From Erysipelothrix amsterdamensis (GTDB lineage Bacteria; Bacillota_I; Bacilli_A; Erysipelotrichales; Erysipelotrichaceae), in NCBI RefSeq assembly GCF_940143175.1, contig NZ_OW659496.1, forward strand, positions 434,001-498,000: 64,000 nt of DNA, given 5' to 3'. This document shows positions 7,811-16,991 of this stretch, piece by piece. Positions within the stretch are counted from its first letter, which is position 1, and each line of letters begins with the position of its first letter. A program made the translations under genes and the position numbers. The notes beneath the pieces were generated by a model. That model saw only the letters and a list, made by a program, of their open reading frames with translations. It was not told the DNA's origin and searched no databases.

Positions 7811-8247
7811 TAGATACTCTCCTCCTTTAATCGTTGTTTAATCTGTTGGAAATACATTCGTGATACATACGTTATCTTATGACTGTTATAGAATTGAACA
7901 CTTCGAGATGATGTAATATTCCGTTCAAGTGAATCAATCTGATTAAGATTCACAATACTTGATTTGGATGCTCGCATAAATGAAGTAGGTAAGGATGCTT
8001 CTAATTCATACAGGCGATAGTGTGTACGAAATGAATCTTTTGCCGTATGGACATAAACCGCGTCGTCTTCAGTCTCGAAGAAACAAACTTCATCAAGACC
8101 AAGTGTAATATCTTTACCACGGTGAACCGCATTTATCGATAGCGTATCCAAGGTATTAATCATTTTCTCAATTTGAGGTGTCATTTCGCGACACTCCAAA
8201 ACAATATCTTCTTCAAGATTTGGATTAATAATAACCTTTATATTCAC
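7810..8247 (-). CDS. LytTR-family DNA-binding regulator
   Basis: 145 residues starting at a GTG with AGGAGG seven bases upstream. Residues about 45-140 form a LytTR DNA-binding domain (GLDEVCFFETEDDAVYVHT, FMRASKSSIVNLNQIDSL, VQFYNSHKITYVSRMYFQQIKQRL). There is no response-regulator receiver domain. Stand-alone LytTR proteins of this type commonly sit beside a membrane protein gene and control their own operon. The one-base overlap with the LiaF-like gene makes that the likely partner. Confidence 0.85.
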   Translation of the reverse strand: MNIKVIINPNLEEDIVLECREMTPQIEKMINTLDTLSINAVHRGKDITLGLDEVCFFETEDDAVYVHTAKDSFRTHYRLYELEASLPTSFMRASKSSIVNLNQIDSLERNITSSRSVQFYNSHKITYVSRMYFQQIKQRLKEESI

Positions 8248-8333
8248 AGATGTTCCTCCTGACTCTATTATAAATAATTATAATCGAATCGATACAAAAA
8301 AAGGGTAAGATGTCATAAATAAACCTTAAGTTG

Positions 8334-9167
8334 TTATTTGCGAATTGATCTTAAGAGCTCAATCTCTGCTTTATAACCATCGTTATCATCTTGTGGAGTT
8401 TCTAGATAAAACGGAAGATGACGTAATTTGGGATGGTTTATAATTTTTTCGAATGTTTCCAACCCTATTGATCCTTGACCGATTTTTTCGTGGCGATCTT
8501 TGTGAGACTTAAAGGGATTTTTACTGTCATTGATATGAATCGCATGTAGTTTATCTAAACCAACAACTTCATCAAAGTGTTCGATAACACCATCTAAATC
8601 ATTCACGATATCATAACCGGCATCATAAATGTGGCATGTATCCCAACATACACCAATTTTTTCTTTAACCTTCACTTTTTCAATAATTGCACCAATTTCT
8701 TCAAAAGTGCGACCGACTTCAGTTCCTTTACCTGCCATCGTTTCAAGTAAGACAATTGTTTCTTGATTTGGGTCTAAGACGCGATTCAACATATCAGAAA
8801 TCATAACAATCGCCGGTTCAACACCTTGTCCTACATGACTTCCCGGATGGAAGTTATAAAGACTGCCTTTGATATGGCTCATACGAGACAAATCATCAAG
8901 CATGAGTTCTTCTGCATAATCACGCGTATAATCCTTATTACTGCAAGGATTCATCGTGTATGGTGCGTGCGCAAGAATGTGTTTGAAATTGTTTGCTTCA
9001 ATTAAAGTATTAAGTTTTCCTAAATCCTCGAGATTAAGGGGCTTTGCTTTTCCGCCGCGAGGACTTCGCGTGAAGAACTGAAACGTATTGGCATCAATAC
9101 GAAGTGATTCATGTCCCATTGCTTCATAACCTTTCGCAAATGAGAGATGACAACCTAGATAAAACAT
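8334..9167 (-). CDS. nfo: Endonuclease IV (AP endonuclease)
   Basis: 277 residues with the AP endonuclease family 2 signatures: GCHLSFAKG at the start, [77 protein letters not shown] and FYLETPQ. These supply the conserved His, Asp and Glu ligands for three zinc ions. The enzyme cleaves 5' of abasic sites in base-excision repair. TAAGGAGG precedes the ATG. Single gene, divergent from the PfpI-like gene. Confidence 0.97.
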   Translation of the reverse strand: MFYLGCHLSFAKGYEAMGHESLRIDANTFQFFTRSPRGGKAKPLNLEDLGKLNTLIEANNFKHILAHAPYTMNPCSNKDYTRDYAEELMLDDLSRMSHIKGSLYNFHPGSHVGQGVEPAIVMISDMLNRVLDPNQETIVLLETMAGKGTEVGRTFEEIGAIIEKVKVKEKIGVCWDTCHIYDAGYDIVNDLDGVIEHFDEVVGLDKLHAIHINDSKNPFKSHKDRHEKIGQGSIGLETFEKIINHPKLRHLPFYLETPQDDNDGYKAEIELLRSIRK

Positions 9168-9284
9168 AAAAATTCCTCCTTATATATACGTATCGTATCA
9201 AGATGCATCGCAGACTACAATCTTAAAGCAAATAACTATACTTTAGAAAGGGATATTGATAGAGTTTAATAAAGAGGTGATGAC

Positions 9285-9806
9285 ATGGAATTAAGTGGTA
9301 AAAGAGTTTTAACCATCGTGAGTGATGATTTCGATGATCTTGAATTGTGGTATCCAATTCTACGACTTCGTGAAGCGGGTGCGCACGTTGATATAGCAGC
9401 TGAACTTAGTGGAACGACTTACCGTGGAAAATACGGTCTGTCGGTTGTGAGTGATTTAAAGTTTTCGGATGTGGATATTACGCGCTATGATGGTCTTGTG
9501 ATTCCGGGTGGATGGGCACCAGATTATCTTCGTCGATTGGATCCAGTACTGGATTTTGTGAAGTATATGGACAGCAATAAAAAGGTAATTGGTCAAATTT
9601 GTCATGCTGGATGGGTTTTATCATCTGCTGGAATTTTAAACGGAAAAACGGTAACCAGTACACCAGGCATTAAGCATGATTTAATGTATGCGGGAGCACA
9701 TTGGGTTGATGAACCGGCAGTTCGAGATGGTCACGTTGTATCAGGAAGACGACCACCCGATTTACCGATTTATTTACCGCTACTTATTGAAGCACTCAAA
9801 GACTGA
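9285..9806 (+). CDS. DJ-1/PfpI family protein (class I glutamine amidotransferase-like)
   Basis: 173 residues. GLVIPGGWAPDYLRR and the nucleophile elbow GQICHAGWVLSSAG (Cys followed by His) are characteristic of the PfpI/YhbO subgroup. These proteins have been described as stress-induced proteases, chaperones or deglycases. The monofunctional length is typical. AAAGAGGTGATG precedes the ATG, and a T-rich hairpin terminator follows at once. Confidence 0.9.
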   Translation: MELSGKRVLTIVSDDFDDLELWYPILRLREAGAHVDIAAELSGTTYRGKYGLSVVSDLKFSDVDITRYDGLVIPGGWAPDYLRRLDPVLDFVKYMDSNKKVIGQICHAGWVLSSAGILNGKTVTSTPGIKHDLMYAGAHWVDEPAVRDGHVVSGRRPPDLPIYLPLLIEALKD

Positions 9807-9827
9807 TCGAAATCAGTCTTTTTTTTT
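9801..9827 (+). terminator. Terminator of the PfpI-like gene
   Basis: GACTGAT-cga-AATCAGTC followed by nine T; it overlaps the end of the gene. Confidence 0.85.
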
Positions 9828-9831
9828 GAAT

Positions 9832-9972
9832 AAAACGACACTATCTTGCTTTTAATTTCGAAATTAAAGTTGTTTAGCGTCGTTTTTTTAATGACTACCG
9901 TTAAATTTGAACTTTTACGGATAGCTCTACACTCATAAACTTCGTTATTTTGAGCAAGATAGTGTTAACGGT
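9832..9972. other. Structured intergenic segment with interleaved inverted repeats
   Basis: The gap 9828-10191 contains no gene. A large hairpin spans 9832-9889 (arms AAAACGACACTA and TTTAGCGTCGTTTT, with an inner near-palindrome TTTAATTTCGAAATTAAA), followed by a T run. In addition CACTATCTTGC (9839-9849) is complementary to GCAAGATAGTG (9954-9964), and ACCGTTAA (9897-9904) to TTAACGGT (9965-9972). The two pairs interleave as in a pseudoknot. It could be a structured RNA, an old mobile-element remnant or a complex terminator. A smaller hairpin (TCACTTacAAGTGA) lies near 10030. Confidence 0.4.
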
Positions 9973-10191
9973 GCTTATGGAGTTTGTGAAACCATGACAT
10001 AAATGAAAAAGGGTTTTATTTGAACTAAGTTCACTTACAAGTGAGTATTTTTAGATTTGAAGTGACCTAAATAATTTTGTGAAAAAAGTCTGTGAATTCT
10101 CAAACTAGTATGTTTTGAAGCAATTAAGCACAAGTGTGTACAAGAACAAGCCCAAAAAGGATGTGAAAAATAAAACGTATTGTACTAAGTT

Positions 10192-10200
10192 TGATATAAT
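10192..10200 (+). promoter_or_regulatory. Extended -10 promoter of the pyruvate formate-lyase gene
   Basis: TG-A-TATAAT, 59 bases upstream of the start codon. No good -35 is visible 17 bases upstream, so the extended -10 or an activator is probably needed. Confidence 0.5.
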
Positions 10201-10258
10201 ATGCGTGTAATACAAATAAGATATTGGGAATCAAACCCGAGAATAAGGAGGTATCTTA

Positions 10259-12496
10259 ATGTATAATCAATGGAAAGGCTTCAAAGGAAGCTATTGGAAA
10301 GAAAACATTGATACTCGTGATTTTATCAAAAATAACTACACAGAGTATACTGGTAATGATGAGTTCTTAGAAGGACCAACTCAAAATACGTTGGATCTTA
10401 TGGAACAACTCGAAGAAATGAATGCTGTACAACGTGAGAAAGCTGGCGTTTACAACATGGATACTAAAATTGTATCTACTGTAAGTTCACATGGTCCTGG
10501 TTACATGAACAAGGATAAAGAACAAATTGTTGGGTTCCAAACAGATGAACCATTAAAACAAGCGTTTATTCCTTTCGGTGGAATTGGAATGGCTGTGAAG
10601 GCTCTTGAAAGTAATGGTTATGAACCTGATGAAGAGTTAGTACATATCTTTACAAAATGGCGCAAGACACATAATCAAGGGGTATTTGATGTTTATACAC
10701 CTGAAATGCGTGCAGCACGTAAGAACAAAATCATTACAGGTCTTCCAGATGCTTACGGACGTGGACGTATTATCGGTGATTACCGTCGTATCGCACTTTA
10801 TGGTATTGATCGTCTTGTTGCTGGTAAGAAAAACGATTTAGCACATACAGGTTACAAAACAATGACGGATGATGTAATTCGTCTTCGTGAAGAAATCAGC
10901 GATCAAATTCATGCATTAGCAGAAATTAAAGAAATGGCTGCTTCTTACGGATTTGATATTTCACAACCTGCAGGAAATGCTAAAGAAGCAGTTCAATGGT
11001 TATACTTTGGTTACTTAGCAGCAATCAAAGAAAATAACGGGGCAGCGATGTCTATTGGACGTATCTCAGCATTCCTTGATATCTATATCCAACGTGATTT
11101 AGACAATGGTGTGATTACTGAAAAAGAAGCACAAGAACTTATTGACCACCTCGTAATGAAATTACGTATGGTTAAATTTGCACGTACACCTGAATACAAT
11201 GCATTGTTCAGTGGTTACCCAATCTGGGCAACATTATCAATCGCAGGTATGGGCTTTGACGGACGTTCACTCGTTACAAAAACTGACTTCCGTTTACTCC
11301 ACACACTCATTAACATGGGACCTTCACCAGAACCAAACTTAACAGTTCTATACTGTAAAGAATTACCAGAAGGATTCCGTACATTTGCATCTCATGTAGC
11401 AATCGAAACATCTTCAATTCAATTTGAAAATGATACATTACTTCGTGAAAAATGGGGTTCAGACGACGTTGCAATCGCATGTTGTGTATCCGCTACTGTA
11501 ATCGGTAAAGATATGCAATTCTTTGGAGCTCGTGCAAACTTAATTAAATGTTTACTTTATGCTATCAACGGTGGTATTGATGAAGTGACTAAAGCACAAG
11601 TTGGACCACGTTTACGTCCAATTACATCAGAATACTTAAACTTTGATGAAGTTAAAGTTGCTTACCAAGACATGATGGACTGGTTAGCTGAATTATATGT
11701 AAATACATTAAACTCAATTCACTACATGCACGATAAATACGCTTATGAAAAAGCACAACTTGCATTAATGGATTCCGATCTTAAACGTACTTTTGCAACT
11801 GGTATTGCAGGTATTTCACACGTTGCTGACTCCTTATCAGCAATCAAATACGCTAAGGTTAAGACGATCCGTGACGAAAAAGGTTTAGTTGTAGATTATG
11901 AAGTCGAAGGAGACTTCCCTAAATATGGTAATGATGATGACCGTGCAGATGATCTTGCAAACTGGGCATTACAATACTTCATGGGACAAATTAAACGTCA
12001 CCATACATACCGCAATTCAACACCGACATTAAGCTTACTCACAATCACATCAAATGTTGTTTATGGTAAAGCTACAGGTAATACACCTGATGGACGTGGA
12101 CAAGGTGTTCCTTTAGCACCTGGTGCGAACCCATCATACGGTGCAGAAAAGAATGGTTTATTAGCTTCATTAAACTCAACAGCTAAATTAGACTATAACT
12201 GTGCACTTGATGGTATCTCAAATACACAAACAATTGCGCCAATCGCAATGGGTAAAACTTCAGACGAACGTATCGTAAACCTACGTGGTATTATGGACGG
12301 TTACTTCGCACAAGGCGCTTACCACTTAAACGTTAACGTATTTGACAATGCACTTCTTGAAGATGCTATGGCCAATCCATTGAAATACCCTAACTTAACA
12401 ATTCGTGTTTCAGGTTATGCTGTTCGATTTGTAGAACTTACAAAAGAACAACAACTTGATGTTCTTATGAGAACGGCTCACGAAAGAACTGTTTAA
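10259..12496 (+). CDS. pflB: Formate acetyltransferase (pyruvate formate-lyase)
   Basis: 745 residues, full length for PflB. The catalytic cysteine pair is Cys408-Cys409 in AIACCVSAT, and the glycyl-radical site is Gly719 in [10 protein letters not shown] near the C-terminus. The enzyme converts pyruvate and CoA to acetyl-CoA and formate in anaerobic fermentation and needs a radical-SAM activase (PflA). No activase gene is beside it here; downstream there is only a terminator and an insertion sequence. AAGGAGG precedes the ATG. Codon use (GGT, CGT, TTC-rich) suggests high expression. Confidence 0.98.
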   Translation: MYNQWKGFKGSYWKENIDTRDFIKNNYTEYTGNDEFLEGPTQNTLDLMEQLEEMNAVQREKAGVYNMDTKIVSTVSSHGPGYMNKDKEQIVGFQTDEPLKQAFIPFGGIGMAVKALESNGYEPDEELVHIFTKWRKTHNQGVFDVYTPEMRAARKNKIITGLPDAYGRGRIIGDYRRIALYGIDRLVAGKKNDLAHTGYKTMTDDVIRLREEISDQIHALAEIKEMAASYGFDISQPAGNAKEAVQWLYFGYLAAIKENNGAAMSIGRISAFLDIYIQRDLDNGVITEKEAQELIDHLVMKLRMVKFARTPEYNALFSGYPIWATLSIAGMGFDGRSLVTKTDFRLLHTLINMGPSPEPNLTVLYCKELPEGFRTFASHVAIETSSIQFENDTLLREKWGSDDVAIACCVSATVIGKDMQFFGARANLIKCLLYAINGGIDEVTKAQVGPRLRPITSEYLNFDEVKVAYQDMMDWLAELYVNTLNSIHYMHDKYAYEKAQLALMDSDLKRTFATGIAGISHVADSLSAIKYAKVKTIRDEKGLVVDYEVEGDFPKYGNDDDRADDLANWALQYFMGQIKRHHTYRNSTPTLSLLTITSNVVYGKATGNTPDGRGQGVPLAPGANPSYGAEKNGLLASLNSTAKLDYNCALDGISNTQTIAPIAMGKTSDERIVNLRGIMDGYFAQGAYHLNVNVFDNALLEDAMANPLKYPNLTIRVSGYAVRFVELTKEQQLDVLMRTAHERTV

Positions 12497-12518
12497 TTTA
12501 TAATTTATTAAACTCAAA

Positions 12519-12549
12519 AAATCACGCTTAAACCGCGTGATTTTTTTTT
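12519..12549 (+). terminator. Terminator of pflB
   Basis: AATCACGC-ttaaacc-GCGTGATT followed by nine T. Confidence 0.9.
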
Positions 12550-12554
12550 GAATT

Positions 12555-12570
12555 AAAAAAAGACATCGAA
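12555..12570 (-). terminator. One arm of a terminator split by the IS150-type element
   Basis: AAAAAAAGACATCGAA here pairs (one extra base) with TTCGGATGTCTTT at 14396-14408. Read on the minus strand the reunited hairpin ends in a T run just after the lactonase gene, so it was that gene's terminator before the insertion. Confidence 0.75.
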
Positions 12571-12655
12571 GGGTTGAACTGCTCCCTGTCAAGTAGACAG
12601 GTGAAATAAATAAAATATCCAAGATGATTTATCACTTTATGATGAATCATCTTTT

Positions 12656-13603
12656 TTATGCTACAAGTGACTGCATTTGTTTTTCTCTAATGTTTGACCA
12701 GTAAGCTTCAATCTTCTTGTTAGTTGGAATCGCGTAGACTACAGGTGTCTCTGTTCCTAGCGCTTCAGTTCGAACCATCATTGGTGTTTTGTTTTTGAAG
12801 CGTTTCTGAAGTCTCTTGTTGTTATAAAAATCAATATACACTTCAATTGCTTTCTTCAATTCGCTTCTTGTACTGAATTCATTAGGGTAGTACATTTCTG
12901 ATTTGATTGTTCCCCAAAATCCTTCCATAGGACCATTATCAATACAATGTCCCACTCTAGACATACTTTGCATCACTCCTTGATCTTCTAGCTGTTTCCT
13001 AAATGCCCTACTTGTGTATTGGAATCCGCGGTCACTGTGAAATAAAGGTTTTGCCTCTGGATATCTCGCGATAGCTTTATGATAAGTATCAAACACAAGT
13101 TGATTATTGTTCCGATCACTTATTTGATACGCCACAACACTTAAATCATAAAGATCAATAATCGCACTGAGATATAGTTTCTTACTTGAACCTTTAATCT
13201 TAAATTCTGTGACGTCTGTCAGCCATTTTTCATTCGGTTTTGCGGCAAAGAAATTTCGATTTAAAATATTTTCAGCTGTGATTTCAGGAGTGCTTCGTGA
13301 ATATTTTTTAGACTTTTGACGAATCACTGATTTCACCCCTAGCATCTTCATGAGTCTATGAATCCTCTTCGAGTTATATTGAACGCTATTCAACTCATTG
13401 ATCCAATCCGTCATGCGTCGATAGCCTAAGATATGTCCAAATAGTTCATCATAATCAAGAATGAGATTGCAAAGCTCATGATTTTCAATTTCATTGCTTG
13501 TTTCAACACGATGCGTCCATTTATAATAACTACTTCTTGCGATTTTAAGTACCTTACACATCCACTGAATACTCCAGCCATGTTTATGATGTAGTTCCTG
13601 CAC
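12656..13603 (-). CDS. IS150-type transposase, OrfB (DDE integrase core)
   Basis: 315 residues from a GTG; the frame is open further upstream and overlaps OrfA, so the protein is probably made as an OrfAB fusion by -1 frameshifting. HTH_21-type N-terminus (WSIQWMCKVLKIARSSYYKW), then the rve core with D in KWLTDVTEF, D in FHSDRGFQYT and E in NGPMEGFWGTIKSE. Length and catalytic residues are complete. Confidence 0.9.
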   Translation of the reverse strand: MQELHHKHGWSIQWMCKVLKIARSSYYKWTHRVETSNEIENHELCNLILDYDELFGHILGYRRMTDWINELNSVQYNSKRIHRLMKMLGVKSVIRQKSKKYSRSTPEITAENILNRNFFAAKPNEKWLTDVTEFKIKGSSKKLYLSAIIDLYDLSVVAYQISDRNNNQLVFDTYHKAIARYPEAKPLFHSDRGFQYTSRAFRKQLEDQGVMQSMSRVGHCIDNGPMEGFWGTIKSEMYYPNEFSTRSELKKAIEVYIDFYNNKRLQKRFKNKTPMMVRTEALGTETPVVYAIPTNKKIEAYWSNIREKQMQSLVA

Positions 13604-13614
13604 TGCGAGATACT

Positions 13615-14319
13615 TTACTTCTTGTTTTGCTTTGGAGAATATCGCCCCCTTTCGATTTCCTTCACTTTTTTTAATAGAATGTTCTCGCGTTCTTTCAGTT
13701 CGAGTTGTCTTTCAAGTAGTTTTACTTTACGTTCTAAACGTTCTTCATTACTAAGTTGATCTTCTTGTTTTCGCTTGCCACGTTTATCAAGAAGACCATC
13801 ATCTCCCAATTCGTTATACTTTTTCACCCACTGATAAACCTGAGCATAAGAAAGTTCATAGCGCTCAGCAGTCCCCTTATAATCGTAGTCATGTTCAATA
13901 CAATATGCGACAATTTCCTGACGCTCCTCAATTGTTGTTTTTCTACCTTTTGTCATATAGACTTCTCCTTTAGGATCGTAATCCTTTATAGTTTCAAGTC
14001 TATTATACTTTTTTATCCATCCGCGCAAAACCTCATGGGAACTTATACCATATTTAATACTAATATCTTTAAGAGAACCTGCGCCTTCAAGATAATCCCT
14101 AATTGCGGATTCCTTGAGCTCTTTCGAATAACTTTTGTTTCGATCTTTATCTGAAAAAACTTCAATACCATAAGTTTGATACTTTTTCACCCAACTACGT
14201 AATGTACTAGAATCAATAGATAATTCTTCAGCTATTTCTGGTGCACCTTTTATGCCATTCAAATATTCATTAATTGCTTGTTCTTTTATTTCGGCTGGAT
14301 ATTTATTCTTTCTCCCCAT
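13615..14319 (-). CDS. IS150-type OrfA with three helix-turn-helix units
   Basis: 234 residues, longer than most OrfA proteins. Three successive HTH units can be seen (about residues 8-50, 65-110 and 127-170, each ending in a W-V/I-K-K-Y-like helix), followed by a leucine-zipper-like coiled coil (LERKVKLLERQLELKERENILLKK). A slippery A AAA AAA heptamer at 13666-13672 would shift the ribosome into an OrfB frame that is open from there on. The ATG is preceded by AAAAAGGAGGAG. Confidence 0.85.
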   Translation of the reverse strand: MGRKNKYPAEIKEQAINEYLNGIKGAPEIAEELSIDSSTLRSWVKKYQTYGIEVFSDKDRNKSYSKELKESAIRDYLEGAGSLKDISIKYGISSHEVLRGWIKKYNRLETIKDYDPKGEVYMTKGRKTTIEERQEIVAYCIEHDYDYKGTAERYELSYAQVYQWVKKYNELGDDGLLDKRGKRKQEDQLSNEERLERKVKLLERQLELKERENILLKKVKEIERGRYSPKQNKK

Positions 14320-14395
14320 AGAAAAAGCTCCTCCTTTTTTGTAGTGCCCGATTTTATTTATTTCGGGTGTCTACTTTAAGGGGAGCTTATCAAGG

Positions 14396-14408
14396 TTCGG
14401 ATGTCTTT
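14396..14408 (-). terminator. Other arm of the split lactonase-gene terminator
   Basis: TTCGGATGTCTTT, complementary to the arm at 12555-12570. It is followed by an (ATT)n microsatellite (about 14409-14426) that reaches the lactonase stop codon. Confidence 0.7.
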
Positions 14409-14424
14409 AATATTATTATTATTA

Positions 14425-15387
14425 TTACGAGATGAAGAGAACTGCAACGCACTCCGGTGCGTAAACATCTGTTTGGAGTAGTGTCAGTTTCCCATTTACA
14501 ACATCTCTCGCATACAAAGTGAGATTGTTTGAATCACGGTTTGCGCAAACAAGATATTTATTATCTAGACTGAGGGCAAAATCACGCGGATGTTCACCAA
14601 AGCTTGAAATATTTTGAATTAATTCAAGTTGGAGCCCGTCTTCACTGATTTTAAAGACTGTGATGGAGTCGTGACCACGGTTGGATACATAAAGATAGTT
14701 TCCGTCTTTAGAGATTCGAATTGCAGCTGCAGACCGGATGGTCTCAGTTTCCGGTAATGCATCAAACACACCGTGTTCTATAAAATCAAATCCATCATCT
14801 TCAAGAACTGTCACATGGCATGTGTGTTCAGAGAAAAGATAAAGGAGGGGTAGATGTGGATGAAAGGCAAGGTGTCGTGGACCCGACCCTGCAGGTGCTT
14901 TATATGTTGCGATTTCATTCATGAGTTCATATTTACGAACCGTATCTAAACCTAAATCGCAAACATAGACAAATTCAGTGTTGGGTTTCTTGTTCACGAA
15001 GTGGGCATGCGATCCATCTTTGTATTCAATTTTCTTAAAAACTTGATGGTTTTTATAAACATTGACGCGTCCTTTATGGTAATTCGCATCATAGATTTGA
15101 TCTTCAACCTTGTCATAGGCCACATAACACGGTGCAGGTCCCATCTCAACAAAGCGTTCAATAAGTTCTGTGTTAGTTCCTTGATACTTCCATGTCGCAA
15201 TCCCTGCTTGATCATCTTTTTGATAGACACTGAATAAGGTTTGCGTTGTTGGATCATAATCAAGGTAGGTTGGGTTTTCTACCTCCGCAATGTGCGTTAA
15301 ACGCACTAAACGATCTTGTTCCAAGTCAATTTCATAAATCCCTTTGCTTTCAGATTTTGTATAAGTTCCAAGTAATATTTTAGTCAT
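14425..15387 (-). CDS. Lactonase-family seven-bladed beta-propeller protein (YkgB/Pgl-like)
   Basis: 320 residues with the regular blade pattern of the lactonase (PF10282-type) family: GTYTKSESKGIYEIDL at the N-terminus, GPAPCYVAYD, SGPRHLAFHPHLPLLYLFSEH, ISKDGNYLYVSNRGHDSITVF, EHPRDFALSLDNKYLVCANRDSNNLTLY. Characterised members hydrolyse 6-phosphogluconolactone. It diverges from a GH4 phospho-glycosidase gene, which fits a role in sugar-phosphate metabolism, but the substrate is inferred. AGGAGGC precedes the ATG. Confidence 0.88.
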   Translation of the reverse strand: MTKILLGTYTKSESKGIYEIDLEQDRLVRLTHIAEVENPTYLDYDPTTQTLFSVYQKDDQAGIATWKYQGTNTELIERFVEMGPAPCYVAYDKVEDQIYDANYHKGRVNVYKNHQVFKKIEYKDGSHAHFVNKKPNTEFVYVCDLGLDTVRKYELMNEIATYKAPAGSGPRHLAFHPHLPLLYLFSEHTCHVTVLEDDGFDFIEHGVFDALPETETIRSAAAIRISKDGNYLYVSNRGHDSITVFKISEDGLQLELIQNISSFGEHPRDFALSLDNKYLVCANRDSNNLTLYARDVVNGKLTLLQTDVYAPECVAVLFIS

Positions 15388-15544
15388 AAAAGCCTCCTGA
15401 ATAAATTATACCATAAGAATATGGTATTTAATTTCACACTTAACACTTGAGAAAACACTTAAATGAAATTAAAAATCAAGTTCGGTGTGGTTTATTGTGA
15501 GAAGGTTGAAGAAGGGATACAATTTGAATAATTAGGAGGCGACT

Positions 15545-16924
15545 ATGACAAAAAAAATAAAGATTGTGACGATTGGTGGAGGCAGCAGTTATACACCAGA
15601 ATTAATGGAAGGATTCATTAAACGATCTAACCAAATTGATATTTCAGAACTGTGGTTGGTGGACGTCGAAGAAGGTAAGGAAAAGTTAGAAATTGTAGGT
15701 GCAATGGCACAACGTATGGTGGAGGCAGCCGGTCTTGATTGGAAAGTAAAATTAACGCTTGACCGTCGTGAAGCACTTAAAGACGCGGATTTTGTGACGA
15801 CACAATTTCGTGTTGGGCAACTTGAAGCACGGAAACGAGATGAACGAATTCCCGGGAAATACGGATCACTGGGTCAAGAAACAAATGGTGCGGGTGGTAT
15901 CTTTAAAGCGTTTCGTACGATTCCTGTAATTCTTGATATTATTAAAGATATGGAATCATTATGTCCAAATGCATGGTTGATTAATTTCACGAACCCCGCT
16001 GGAATTATAACCGAGGCAGCGATTAAGTGGGGTGGTTGGAAACGAACAATTGGTCTTTGTAATATTCCGGTTGGCTGTACAAAGATCAACCATGAAGCAA
16101 TGGGGTATGATGAGGATGCAAATGTTTTATTTGAAAAGTTTGCAGGGGTGAATCATTTTCATTGGCATCGTGTTTGGGACCAAGATGGAACGGAAGTAAC
16201 GCAAACGTTGATTGAACGATTGTTTGATCCAAGCAGTGCATTTTCAAAAGTCCAAGAAGTGAAAAACATCACACCCATACCTTATAACCTTGATCAGTTG
16301 AAGGATTTAGGAATGATTCCGTGTTCTTATCACCGTTACTACTATATTGCGCGAAATATGACCGAAGAGTTTATGGAAAATTGGACGAATCATAAAACAC
16401 GTGCTGAAACGGTCCAACAAACCGAAGCGGCCTTATTTGAGTTGTATAAAGATCCAAATTTAAATTATAAGCCTGAAGAATTAACGCAACGTGGTGGTGC
16501 CCATTATTCTGATGCTGCGTGTCAATTAATTGCATCCATTCATAATGACTTGCGTACGGTCATGACTGTAAGTACCCAAAATAATGGTACGATTACGGAT
16601 TTACCTTATGATTGTGTTGTGGAGGTAACAAGCGTGATTACGTCTCATGGCGCTGAACCGTTTAACTGGGGATCTTTTGAACCGGCAGCACGCGGTCAAT
16701 TACAAATGATGAAAGCAATGGAAGAAACGGTGATTGAAGCAGCTGTTACCGGAAATTATCGTAAAGCGGTTCAAGCCTTTTCGATTAATCCTATGATTCA
16801 AGGGGGACATTACACGATTGATATGCTTCATGAAATGCTTATAGCACATAAAGACTATTTACCCCAATTTTCCGATAAAATTGCGGAACTTGAAAGCCAA
16901 GGCGTTAAATACATCGCAGATTAG
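15545..16924 (+). CDS. GH4 family 6-phospho-glycosidase (6-phospho-beta-glucosidase type)
   Basis: 459 residues. NAD-binding GGGSSYTPEL at residues 11-20, the GH4 elements FRVGQLEARKRDE and GQETNGAGG, INFTNPAGI, metal-site Cys in GLCNIPVG and His in GVNHFHW. GH4 enzymes cleave phosphorylated disaccharides through an NAD-dependent redox mechanism needing a divalent metal. The sequence resembles the CelF/LicH branch, which acts on cellobiose phosphate delivered by a PTS, but no PTS gene is adjacent. AGGAGGCGACT precedes the ATG. Confidence 0.93.
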   Translation: MTKKIKIVTIGGGSSYTPELMEGFIKRSNQIDISELWLVDVEEGKEKLEIVGAMAQRMVEAAGLDWKVKLTLDRREALKDADFVTTQFRVGQLEARKRDERIPGKYGSLGQETNGAGGIFKAFRTIPVILDIIKDMESLCPNAWLINFTNPAGIITEAAIKWGGWKRTIGLCNIPVGCTKINHEAMGYDEDANVLFEKFAGVNHFHWHRVWDQDGTEVTQTLIERLFDPSSAFSKVQEVKNITPIPYNLDQLKDLGMIPCSYHRYYYIARNMTEEFMENWTNHKTRAETVQQTEAALFELYKDPNLNYKPEELTQRGGAHYSDAACQLIASIHNDLRTVMTVSTQNNGTITDLPYDCVVEVTSVITSHGAEPFNWGSFEPAARGQLQMMKAMEETVIEAAVTGNYRKAVQAFSINPMIQGGHYTIDMLHEMLIAHKDYLPQFSDKIAELESQGVKYIAD

Positions 16925-16936
16925 AGATTAAATTGC

Positions 16937-16942
16937 TATAAT
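16937..16942 (+). promoter_or_regulatory. Candidate -10 element before the HAD phosphatase gene
   Basis: TATAAT preceded by TG (extended -10), lying between the GH4 stop and the following hairpin. No convincing -35. Confidence 0.35.
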
Positions 16943-16944
16943 GG

Positions 16945-16972
16945 ACAGGAGGCTTTGCCTTCTGTTTTTTTT
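16945..16972 (+). terminator. Terminator of the GH4 gene
   Basis: ACAGGAGGC-ttt-GCCTTCTGT with one G-T pair, followed by eight T; 20 bases before the HAD gene start. Confidence 0.8.
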
Positions 16973-16991
16973 ATGAAAGTTGAGGAAGTAT

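Larger units (their letters stand above)
12580..14387 (-). mobile_element. IS3-family insertion sequence, IS150 group, about 1.8 kb
   Basis: Imperfect terminal repeats: GCTCCCTGTCAAGTAGACAG at the left and its counterpart GCTCCCCTTAAAGTAGACAC read inward from the right, both leading into GAAATAAATAAAAT. It carries two overlapping frames encoding OrfA and OrfB. I see no clear target duplication. Inside the left end, 12619-12653 holds a hairpin with a plus-strand T run that would stop transcription entering antisense to the transposase. Confidence 0.85.

Noticed and set aside
10259-12496. That the IS150-type insertion removed a pyruvate formate-lyase activase gene downstream of pflB.
   Set aside because: pflB ends with its own intact terminator, and the sequences flanking the element rejoin into the lactonase-gene terminator, so no gene seems to have been lost there.
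14409-14427. The (ATT)n microsatellite as a phase-variation tract for the lactonase gene.
   Set aside because: It lies downstream of the stop codon and its units are three bases, so length changes would not shift any frame.
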